Both the position numbers and the translations under genes were made by a program. The notes below the pieces were generated by a model that did not search any database, was not told the origin of the DNA, and saw only the letters and a program-made list of their open reading frames with translations. This document shows, in pieces, positions 21,657 to 64,000 of a DNA stretch of 64,000 nucleotides. Numbering within the stretch: position 1 is the first letter of the stretch; each line of letters opens with the position of its first letter. This stretch comes from Hyposmocoma kahamanoa (taxonomy: Eukaryota > Arthropoda > Insecta > Lepidoptera > Cosmopterigidae), in contig NW_020656077.1 in the NCBI RefSeq assembly GCF_003589595.1, positions 3,567,873 through 3,631,872 of the forward strand, in the 5' to 3' direction.

Positions 21657-23039
21657 AAACGTGTGTTTTGGTAACTGATTTTACGATGAGTTAGACCACA
21701 GATATGTCTGTGAATTACACAGACTGCATACGTTATTGGAAAGATAATAAAAATACAAAATAAATAAGACATCACAGTCTTTATATTTATTAAGTAGTTA
21801 GTACAGCTACTTACGACAAATTATAACATTGGTATAGTAATACAAAATATGTGGAATGAAATATAAAAAATGGAATTCATATATGAAGTCTTAAAATTGA
21901 CAAAATATAATAAGATTAATCTCTGTCAGGTAAGTCGGTGAGAAAAAGCCTCTACAAAAAAAACTATTTACCCTTAGAAGATAAATCTCAATAGACGCGG
22001 TTAGTTTAATAACTTTTTTTTTTAATATTTACGCTCGCTAAGCTATCTTTAGTCAGAAATGCATATCTAAAAAATACCCTCAGAACTGCGCGTTCGCTGT
22101 CTTGATATTGCGTGATCGTGACAAGTAAAAATAAACCGCCGTAATAAGGCACTTACAATGCAAAATTTATAAATATCCCGCGTAATTTACATCTTAAGAC
22201 CGGCCCACACTCGTATCAGCGGCGTACGAAATGACAACACTAAAACAATGACGCGTCATATATCTGCCGAATAATATAAATGTGGACCGGGCACTCGATT
22301 TTAGCCACAAATTGATTGGACGTATAGCTTTACAATTATTTTTTATATTTTATCTTTGGTCTACGTATGCAGACCAGTCTTACATTAATTTATTCATTTG
22401 TCAATGAAATCGAAGAGATTTTTCGATATAAACATTTAACATGAGATTTTGGTCCATAAATGTACACACTAGAAATTAAATTCAGCTATCAGTCACCATC
22501 TTTCCTAAAAATTAAAATAATTATTATAGAATAAAATATGTTTTACAGAATAGTTTTAATATTTTACATAGTACATTATTTTAATTAGTGATTAAGATTA
22601 TAGATGTAAAATTAAATAAAGAATTCAAAATATGTTATTACTTTAACATCGCTTATGTCCGCATATTTACTCTGTTATCTCAATATCTCGAACTGTTCGG
22701 CAGATTTTTAATACGTTATCATTCATAATTTTCAGTGGCGCGATGTTAAAGCGTGCAGACGAACCTATGTAGCTGATCCTTATTTAGTTTATATGATGAA
22801 CCAGCACTAGTTTTTTAACAAGTGAACATCATATGGTGGCAAAACGTACATTAATTAAATAAGATTGTGTTCCAATATAAAAATATAAAATAATCTAAAT
22901 TAATTAACAAATTTTATTCAACTTGAGTCGAAATGTTGAAGAGCATGCAACAATTACATTTAACGTTGTGTTCATATTTGTAACATTATACAATATCAGA
23001 TCTATCACTATTAATATGGGCGTCTACTTTTTTTATAAT
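21657..23039. other. Non-coding stretch
   Basis: AT-rich. A small inverted pair 'gaccggcccacact' (about 22199) and 'aatgtggaccggg' (about 22278) may be a short MITE. Nothing else recognised. Confidence 0.4.
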
Positions 23040-23276
23040 ATCCAGTGATAGGTTTGGCGCCGACGTAAGCGACACGTCTACCCATAATAGTCGCACTGCC
23101 ACTGCGCCCGCCACCCTGAGACATAAGTTAACAAGTCCCATGTGCCTGTAATTTCACCAGCACCCTTACCCTTCCAAACCGGAACGCAGTAATGCTCACG
23201 CTACTGCTTGGCGGCAGAAGTAGGTAAAGTGGCAGTACTTGGGCGAACACATTCACATGGAGCTCTCCTACTACTA
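23040..23276 (-). repeat. SINE family B copy
   Basis: Minus-strand match through 'cttggcggcagaagtaggta', 'ggaacgcagtaatgctcac', 'cccatgtgcctgtaatttca' and 'gtaagcgacacgtct'. Confidence 0.8.
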
Positions 23277-23329
23277 AAATATTTATAGCTTCTCAAGGGG
23301 ATCGCGGTCAAATCTCATCGATACGGTAG

Positions 23330-23500
23330 CGATCCGCATAGATGAGATTCGCTACGCAAAATAATGTGTGGACTTGACATAAAGCGACTTCGAGACATAA
23401 AGCGACTTCGATACGCAAAATGATGTAGGGACTTGACATAAGGTGACTTCGATACGTAAAATGATAAGTGAATACTTGACATAACGCGACATCAATATGC
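23330..23500. repeat. Short degenerate tandem array, period about 45-50
   Basis: Three to four diverged units containing 'acttgacataaagcgacttc' and 'gatacgcaaaatgatg'. Units differ by several substitutions and one carries an internal duplication of 'gacataaagcgacttcgaga'. Confidence 0.7.
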
Positions 23501-23679
23501 ATTGTTACTTTTTATATATTGTCGTAAGCATGACTCACGATGACAATTATAAAACAAGCTATATGTTTTTAAACCGAAACCTCTTAATGCGGCGTGTGAT
23601 AGATATTTTTGGGTAAGAGAAATCAATCAATTTTTTTTACTTTTGAAAACTTCAAATATATTTCGAGTTGATACAACTG

Positions 23680-23768
23680 CTGTAGGGCCAGACGACAGGG
23701 CGCGACTTGCGCCAGAGCGACAATAAGCGCGAAATACTGCTATCCTCGCAGAAATCTCGCGTTGCATA
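23680..23768 (+). mobile_element. Palindromic MITE family P, one arm and loop
   Basis: 'tgtagggccagacgacaggg' then 'cgcgacttgcgccagagcga', 'aatactgctatcctcgcaga' and 'aatctcgcg': the left arm and centre of the family seen complete at 46431-46564. The right arm is lost. Confidence 0.7.
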
Positions 23769-24324
23769 GGAAAAGGAAAAAGTTGAAATGTACTTAACAA
23801 ATCGTATTGCCAAGGTTCTGTTTTTTAATCTTAGGAATCCCGTATAAGAGGTTTCGAGTTAATTATATTCGTATTTAAGTCTGTACAATTAAAGTTACAA
23901 CAAATTTTTTGGGATTGGTTTGCGCCTACCTCATATAGGGTGAAGTAGAAACTTTTGACCCAATGCTCCCCATACATTCGTATTTATTGATATCACATAA
24001 CGATTTCTAGATAAATGAATTTAATTTAATGAATGATTAATAACAGAATCATCATTTTAAACAGCTTATTAAATATAATATATTTGAATAACCATTAATA
24101 GAACAAAAACAATAAGTCTTGTATGGATAAAAATATTTGCCTAAATATATCGCTATGCGTGGTTAAACAATAATATTTACAATAATGTCAATCTTAAATT
24201 ATTTACATGGCACTTATAAGGCTTTATAGCGATTTTTTATTTACTGCTAACATTTCTATATGCTTGAAGCCCATACTAACGAACATGATATGCGTAGTCA
24301 ATTTGTATCGCCGTTGTAATTTAT

Positions 24325-24825
24325 TATACTAGTTAATAGATGTGCGCAGCGCCGCCATTGCCGACGATTTTTCCACTCGAGTTTTACCGCCGATCAACTT
24401 GACCGGTACAAAAACGGGCTTGACAATATGTTTTACTTCAATGAAGTGTCAGGTTCTTTATTTACTATAATTCATTACAATATTTTCGCACAATTAAATT
24501 ACGGAACGTCAACGTACATCCTATTTATAGTATATTTAAATAAAGATATTAATTTTTTTTATTTTTTTACAAACACTCTTTAAGCTGAATTATTTTTAGT
24601 AGAAGTACTTATGTAGGTTACGCTAACATACAAGTTAAAGTGTAAAAAACGTTGAAAAAATGAATACAAATATTGATTTCAACAATGATTTTGTGTTTTT
24701 TAAATACCTGTAAAATTAATGTCCCGCAGATTACCAAGCCGAACCGGTCGAAAAACCATCAGACGCCGCGCCGCCGCCGACGACGTTGCGGTCCGCGCAC
24801 ATCTCTACTAACCTCTACTACGTAT
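24325..24825. mobile_element. Possible DNA element with GC-rich ends
   Basis: The block agatgtgcgc near 24338 recurs inverted near 24800, each next to a GC-rich patch with gccgcc and gccgacgac. The middle is AT-rich and non-coding. The terminal repeat is only about 10 bp, so confidence is low. Confidence 0.25.
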
Positions 24826-26072
24826 TGTATGTAAACATTTCCCGGGGACCGTAGTTTAGAGTCGTGCAACGATCCTCACTGTTCCCATTGTTTAACGCTT
24901 AAGGCAACCACGTAATGACTGATAAGATGTCGCAACTAAATTTATACTTATCCTCTTAAAACTTTATTATTACAAAATGTTTATTCCTTTCTGACCTAAA
25001 GGATTCGATTTGCCTTTCTATTGAATCGAATTGAAATAAATCGATACAAACAAAATACGTTCTAACCGTATGTACTTGACTCGATTCTCGTAAAAATCAA
25101 ATCGTAACGTGCATCCTTAGTGGTGATAATGCACAGAATGCAAGGTGGGTATGTGTGGAGTTGCCTCATTTTCGTCTAAAAAAGATTTACGTCGTTATTA
25201 ATAATAAGCATGGAATTCGGATTCGGTATATACTTTTGGGGCAGAACCCACTGCCCATTTCTATTCAGGCCCAATCAAGTATGCTTTGAGTTTTAAAAGA
25301 AAAAATTTTTTTTTTAATTCCTTATGATCATTTTGAATATACATATAGTACTAAAATTTTAATACGATATGTTCCTTACAATGTACATTCGGTTATGCAT
25401 ATGTTCATAGATACAATATGTCCATAGCATCTAATGAGTTCTAACACGTGTATATGTACGTATACTCTACACTACTGTTCACACAGGCTTCACACGGTAG
25501 CTTGTGCCGTCGTCCTAACAAATATTTAAAAATTATTTTTTAATTAGATCTCAACATATTCTAGTCTCCACGGCACTGGACTTGTTTCGGTACCTATTAG
25601 AACGACACATAAGCAGGTTTACCTTGTAGCACAAACAAATGTTTAACATCTACTTGACAAGGTGCAGCGGTAATATTGTTTCCTTCCTTCGCTGCGCAGC
25701 TACTAATAGTAGACCAGTCAAACTAGAAGTCATCTAGAAATGAAATTGATAACATTGTATTTATAAAGCCGGGAATCAGCTTTGTTGGCTCGGGTTTGTT
25801 TTCACCAATGTTTTCGGATGTATAACTCTGGAATCGGAAGCCCTGGAATCTTTTTATAAATTGATAAAGATAATTTTGTATACTGCATTCGTGTTTCGTA
25901 AACTAAATGCTTACTTGGATCTTTTCGGATATAATAGTAATAAAGTGCCAGACAAATGCACAAATTGCTTGTCTGGAATTATTCACCCCGGGGCATTGCC
26001 CGGTACACCCAGACTACACCACACCGGGGTTGTCATATCCAAATGCAATCGCAAAATTGTACCTTAGGGTCG
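24826..26072. other. Non-coding stretch
   Basis: AT-rich, with no supportable gene or repeat except a short duplicated block 'gccagacaaatgcaca'/'ttgcttgtctgga' near 25950-25980. Confidence 0.35.
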
Positions 26073-26187
26073 CATTCTAGAGCTCTACTCAATGCACAAG
26101 TTAGAACTTGAGTATGATTGAAAGCACTAGAAATCATACTCAAGTCTGCTCAAATCCTGACTTGAGCATTGAGTAGAGTTCTGGAAT
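26073..26187. mobile_element. Imperfect fold-back element
   Basis: 'attctagagctctactcaat' (26073) pairs with 'attgagtagagttctggaat' (ending 26187), and the inner block 'cttgagtatgatt' pairs with 'aatcatactcaag'. The outer and inner pairs enclose a short loop. Confidence 0.65.
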
Positions 26188-27389
26188 ACTATTTGGTGAA
26201 ACCAAAAAGACCGGATAGTTGCTTTTAAAGTGGTGGGTCACGATTTTAGTAACATGAGATTTTGTCTGTTTTATTAACACAATGATGTAATGTTATAATT
26301 ATTCATACAAAGATCGAACACTAAGTAAAATTCCATCGACCCGGCAGGATTCGAACCAAAGCCAAACCAAAGACGAAACGACGACATTTGCTAGTACAAC
26401 TTGAGAATAAAATTTTATTTACGAGGGCAATTTTAGGACATACCGCTGAACGCTTTTTGACGACCTTACCTATGCACGGCTATTTATATTCATAAATAAA
26501 ATAAAGAGAGAAGTTTGTTTCATTCGGAAATCCAGAATTCGAAAGAAGTAATTAATTAATATTTGATGGTTTTAACAACAATATGTGGCTCCTTGTAGCT
26601 ATATTTATACATACATCTATATATGTGGAACACCTTTTCCCGATCACTGATTATAATCAATAAAAAAATAGATAAGTGTTACATAATCGCCATTATACTG
26701 TTACACAACTCGTGACATACCACCATAACAAGCCACCATCCACAATTATATATTTCAAAATTGACTGGTGAACTATTTATAATATGCGATCCACTTATAG
26801 ACGATATTACGTTGTGTAAAGCCTTTCTATATCTTCAGTACATAACATTGCATTTAAGTACATAACAAACAATATATATGTTTAAACTTCACTTAAGCCT
26901 AACGCACTGTCATACAAACTTCAAGTTCTCATACACTGGCACTTCGGTGGCAAGGTACTCGTCTATTAATACAAAACATAATTACACAAGTTCTACTTAT
27001 TACATTAATGTTTACATGTATATATGAAAAATATATTTATTAATATTTCTCTAAATATAAGTTCTTATTAATTATTTTATTATTCATTTATTGTCTTAGT
27101 TAATTTTAGTCTTCTTCTATTAAGCTCTTACTATGAATTAGTATACTAAGAATTGACAAGTTAATAAAAGGAACTTGGTCAATTTCCTGATTCATTTCGA
27201 TATTTATAAAACAATTAATTATAATGTTTTATAAAAATACTGACTACATGAACATCAAGGTGTCTAAAGCACTGGGATAGGTTCATGCATCACTAAAATA
27301 TAATGTCGATTATACTGAAATCAATCAAAGTAGTAGACCGACACACACAATTGTCCACTAATGTCACAACAATGCACTGGAAATGAAGT
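26188..27389. other. Non-coding stretch downstream of Sema5c
   Basis: AT-rich with no coding sequence. The motif near 26285-26360, ending 'cggcaggattcgaacca', looks like an inverted B box of a decayed tRNA-derived SINE. Confidence 0.35.
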
Positions 27390-27926
27390 CCTTTTTATTT
27401 ATCATGGTCTAGGTGGAATGTCTATTATATCTATTATTAGATAACAAATGATTTTAATAATCACCAACTAGAAAATAAAGTTACTCGCAGATTTTCGTGC
27501 CGACTTAGTCGTATAGCGAGTGAGCTATGTTAGGTATTAATATATCCAATCCCTGACCCCATCCAGTTCCTCAGGACCGAATCCCTAATGAGTCAATCGT
27601 CAGAGAACTAAAGTGACCGACATAGCTCGCAAAATTAGTAGGCTCAAGTGGTCGTGGGCCGGACTAGAAAAGGTCGGAGGTTGGATGGTCAATGGAGCAG
27701 ACTTGTTCTAGAGTGGCGACCACATCAAAGAAAAGTAATGTAGGCCACCGTGCGGCAAGCCGGGCGGGGTGGCCGACAGCGGCTGTATGCGGGCGGCACA
27801 AAATATGTAGTTGGCAACACTCATTAGCCACTATAATTAGGTTGCATCGAGGAAGCGCGTGAGTCGCGGTCGGCACGGACAAATCAGCGAGTAACATAAT
27901 TGACCCCGACCGTTTTCAAGTTACAC
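27390..27926 (-). other. Probable 3' UTR of Sema5c
   Basis: The region follows the TGA stop at 27927-27929. The first AATAAA on the minus strand that I find is at 27394-27399, which would give a 3' UTR of roughly 540 bases. Bases 27600-27900 are more GC-rich than the surroundings and stay open in one frame, but this is beyond the stop. The true end could lie further left. Confidence 0.35.
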
Positions 27927-60659
<32,733 letters not shown>

Positions 60660-60812
60660 CTGTAAATATTTATAAACTCAATTACAGTCGCATGATTAAG
60701 CAGTTTTAACGCTGCGGAGAGTCTTGTTACATTTAAGGCGCTTCACACATAGTAGTAACGCAACGCGGCTCAAGAATTAAGTATCGCATTTACTTGTACG
60801 GAACCGTCCACC

Positions 60813-60889
60813 TGTAGGGCTGGCACGACAGAGACTTGCGCGAGGGGAACATAAAGCGCGAGATCTCTATGCGAGAATATCTTCGCACT
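60813..60889 (+). mobile_element. Palindromic MITE family P, left half
   Basis: 'tgtagggctggcacgacaga', 'acataaagcgcgaga' and 'ctctatgcgagaat': left arm and loop only. A separate 28-bp perfect hairpin lies 33 bases downstream. Confidence 0.7.
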
Positions 60890-60921
60890 CAGGTAGGACG
60901 CTGCAGAGACAAGATGTGAAA

Positions 60922-60981
60922 ATGGGGTTTCAGGGAAGCTAGTCTGACCATTGGGTCAGACTAGCTTCCCTGAAACCCCAT
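60922..60981. repeat. Perfect hairpin, 28-bp arms, 4-base loop
   Basis: The arm starts atggggtttcagggaagcta (60922-60949) and is exactly inverted at 60954-60981 around ATTG. It is unrelated in sequence to the neighbouring MITE. Confidence 0.93.
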
Positions 60982-61249
60982 GCTGCGATGCCCCAACACA
61001 ATCCAGAGACAAAGTCCAATAATCTTTTCATTGGGGTCCTGATTGTATAGTCTCACTGGAGACTATTGGGTCTAGATGCGGGTGAGAGATCTGAGAGTCG
61101 GCTGCTACTTTTTTATAATTTAATTTTTGTGCAACTACTTATTATTATTACCGTAAGCCTAGTCTTTAAAGTTATATTTGTAAGTTACTAACACTATTGG
61201 ACCTTAAAAAAGAAAAGTTGTGTTGTCTGAATAAATAATTATATTATTA

Positions 61250-61690
61250 TTATTTATTTCATACGTAAGCAAATTACACTTGAAATCGTCATACTGATTA
61301 AACTCTACAGCTCATTCGTAAGGCAGATTCTCCTGAGAAGAATGAACAAGAAACTCAGGGTTGCTCTTTGTAAATATACATTTGAATACATTTATCATTA
61401 CAATAGTTAATTTAAAAATCTTAGATCGAGACTATAAAGTTTTTGTTTCACTATTGTTTGAAACCTCGTAAATAGCAAATTTTGAATATCAGTCGGAATC
61501 TTATTATAGAAGCGTATTGCCCCAATGAATTTAAGACTTTGTGAAGACGACTGTCAAGAGCAGCTAGTTCATTTTTATTCCTCGTATTAATGTTGTTACT
61601 ATTTTTCATAAAAAAATTACTTATAATAAATATTTTTCTTAACAACATCTTCATAAATGTACTGTGACGTTAGTGTAAGAATGTTAATAT
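61250..61690 (-). pseudogene. LINE 3' end, copy 2
   Basis: Minus strand: NNINTRNKNELAALDSRLHK, then the 3' UTR shared with 51745-52260, ending in an (AAT)n-type tail. It lies upstream of the first visible Sema5c exon, in the same orientation as the gene. Confidence 0.7.
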
Positions 61691-62225
61691 CTCTAAACTT
61701 ATCTCTCCCTCTTGGGCCCAGATTATAAATTGCCCTAACCTAACGTTTCTGCAGGACAAAGATTATATTAATATCGGCGGGATTACCCCAGAGCAAAATG
61801 CCGTAAGTCATTAATATGAAATAAAATAAAAATGTTCTATAGACAAAAATTTCACTCGCAATTTTTTTTTACACACTTATAATTGCGAGACCCAGTCTAT
61901 GAACAGGTAGTCCGTTTCAAAATACCTAATGTACTAAGTAATCCTTGTAGTCAAGGTTAACAAGGCTCATCTCTGTACGCAATGCAAATAATCGACTTAT
62001 AAACTGGAACATACAAGAACAAACACATTAACGCTCAAGGTCAAGTCGTGCAAAATTAACAGGACTTAGCATCGCAAAGACTAGAAATACCTGGAACTAA
62101 TTTAAGTAAATATGATCGCACAACATAACAAATACAATTCGCAATACAAAGAATTTATAATTTAAAAAGAGAAGCGTCGACATTAGGAAAATAAGCAATT
62201 AAGCTTATTTGTGACACAAAAAAAG

Positions 62226-62262
62226 CCGTGGTAGCCTAGCCGCTTCGCGAACAGGGCAGTCG
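62226..62262 (+). repeat. Head of a Bm1-like SINE
   Basis: 'gccgtggtagcctagccgct' is the A-box region of the SINE at 53100-53425; the rest is not recognisable. Confidence 0.5.
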
Positions 62263-62743
62263 TAGGTTTAAATGCAAGCTTGCATCTCTATGGTTTTCGG
62301 AACTAATGTACGATTTTTGATTTGAAATGACCTTTTAACTTTTTGTTTGGTTGTTGTTGAATTTTTTATTTATTGTGTAGTTTTTTTAGGAACTTAATAT
62401 CATAATAATTGAATTATTTCTATGATTATTAGTACAAACATCGAGCACATAGGAAAATTTCTCGGACCCAAGACTGCTGCATCGTAGCATATTGCTCTTT
62501 CTATTTCTTTCTGTTTTGAATTTCTTTCCTTATTGAATTCTTTTTATTACTTGTTCTTAAATTATTTTCTGTTAATAGATTCTCTCTTCGCTACAAATTA
62601 TCTCGATAAGATATTTAAATCGATTTTTTTCATTCCATCTTACTTCATTATATTTCTAGAAACTTCAAATATCAAACGTCACAGGAATCAGAAATAAGTG
62701 AAATAAACTATAAAGTTTTGTACTGTTTGTCGTGAGTACATCA

Positions 62744-63000
62744 TGGTAGTAGCAGTAGAGTTCCTTGTGAAGGAGTTCGTCCAGAAAAGTATTTCCACCC
62801 TACCATTTCTGCTGTCAAGTAGTAATAAGAGTATTATTGCGTTCCGGTTTTACAGGCACATGAGACTTATCAACTTATGTCACTGGGTAACAGTGTCCCT
62901 CTGATAATTGCGATTTAAATTTATTAAGTTTCAGTGACACTGCTACTATCATGGATGACTATCCACATTGTGTCGCTTACCACCAGACATTTTTTCTATC
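62744..63000 (+). repeat. SINE family B, diverged copy
   Basis: 'ttccttgtgaaggagttcgt', 'gctgtcaagtagtaat', 'gcgttccggttttacaggca' and 'gtgtcgcttaccaccag' in family order. Confidence 0.7.
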
Positions 63001-64000
63001 ATAAAGATATCATTAATAAAGCTTGACACTTTGGGTCATTATATTTTATTTTTATAAAAAATAGCAGTAGGATACTTATAAGTAAAAGTTTATGACACGG
63101 ACTGGACGGGAGGAAAACTAGGAAGGAAAGGGAAAATGATCAAGAGAGCTTGCAAGGTAACACACAACGATGGCTTTCTAGAATAGAGCCCTATCTCAAA
63201 AGCGTTTTAATCTTCAGAAAATAGGTTTAAAAGTACTGAGGCGTGTCTACCGCGCGTAATTGACATACCGTAGAACATCCCAGCGTTGTCATGTGATTAT
63301 TTTAACCAATGAAAAGCTCGGTGTCTCATTCAAAATAAAATTTAGAATTTTCTAAACAAATCTCAGTTATAAAATTGGACGACTACTATTTAAAAGCAAC
63401 TATGTAATGAATATTATAATTTAAAATAGATATACAGACTACACGATACTCATATCGCTCTGTTAAATGCAATAGTGTATTGACTCAAAAAGTGTATTTT
63501 TTTCAGAATCGATGAAAAACGTTTTATTCGCTTCCCATGAAAGATTATTAAAATGTACACATAGTTGTAAACGTTGTTTAAATCCGGACCAATCGTTTCA
63601 ATACCTATTTATGTATAGGTTAGGTTTTATGACATGTAAACAATGTCCTATTTGACAAATACATATATTAGAAAACAAAAGAGAAATATGTAATTTCTTA
63701 TTTTTGTTTAAGACCTGTTTTGTCTAGAACCAGCTCACAAAACGTTTGTCTCATTTTGAGTGAAGTAGATTTTTTTTTGTTTCCCACAATGTTCTAACGA
63801 CGTTTGTATTGACGTGTGGAAATTCAAATTTCACATTCTGCAATAATACAATCTTGATTTTGACATATTTTGAGTTACAACACTATTGTAATAGCAGTGC
63901 GATATACGGACTAAAATTGTATATTATTAACAATAACAAATGAATGTTGTTATAGTACAGAATTCGCTAGTAGCATAGAGTAGAGTACAAGCTTGATGTG
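63001..64000. other. Non-coding stretch, upstream intron of Sema5c or 5' flank
   Basis: AT-rich; I find no frame with good splice sites that would supply the missing signal-peptide exon, so that exon is probably beyond 64000. Confidence 0.4.

Noticed and set aside
23330..23500. CRISPR-like spacing of repeats
   Set aside because: Units are diverged, contiguous and lie in an insect genome; there are no uniform spacers.
27664..27897. 77-codon minus-strand frame after the Sema5c stop
   Set aside because: Lies in the probable 3' UTR, starts after the stop codon and has no splice support.
60660..64000. Upstream Sema5c exon with signal peptide
   Set aside because: No minus-strand frame with an ATG, hydrophobic leader and phase 1 donor could be found; probably lies beyond the window.

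Overview
The window looks like nuclear DNA of an insect, most likely a moth or butterfly (Lepidoptera; inferred). It is AT-rich, has short exons in long introns, and is crowded with tRNA-derived SINEs, 3' ends of non-LTR retrotransposons, mariner-type elements and short fold-back DNA elements. There are no operons, ribosome binding sites or CRISPR arrays.

The one gene identified with confidence is a class 5 semaphorin (Sema5c-type) on the minus strand. Seventeen coding exons lie between 60659 and 27927 and join in frame into 1066 residues: most of the sema domain, a PSI domain, seven thrombospondin type-1 units (the fourth incomplete), one membrane span and a cytoplasmic tail of about 114 residues. 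The signal peptide and the first sema residues are not in the window. The first visible intron is about 17 kb (43404-60550); the other sixteen exons occupy only about 15.5 kb. One intron uses a GC donor, and the exons for the thrombospondin region, the juxtamembrane linker and the first half of the membrane span are all phase 1-1.

Left of the semaphorin (1-27900) I see no confidently identified gene. Two groups of possible coding exons on the minus strand are reported with low confidence: well-spliced open frames at 1419-1576 and 564-872, and a three-exon set (18341-18508, 10457-10505, 8714-8744) whose phases join into a small membrane protein with an acidic segment and a dilysine C-terminus. 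The remainder is mobile-element debris: LINE fragments at 2010-2378, 6640-7349 (with a restriction-like endonuclease signature) and 7400-8120, a nearly intact mariner at 11807-13089 with one in-frame stop, and many SINEs.

Inside the semaphorin introns are a truncated DD41D mariner-like element (28682-29904), a 228-bp MITE with an 8-bp target duplication (31531-31774), SINE copies, and LINE tails, two of these insertions lying within about 10-20 bases of splice donors. The 17-kb first intron and the sequence upstream of 60660 hold more SINEs, LINE 3' ends and a family of near-perfect palindromic MITEs, two of which sit in recognisable host repeats so that their insertion sites can be read. The smallest curiosity is at 11689-11724: twenty bases made of two transposon tips between matching 8-bp target duplications.
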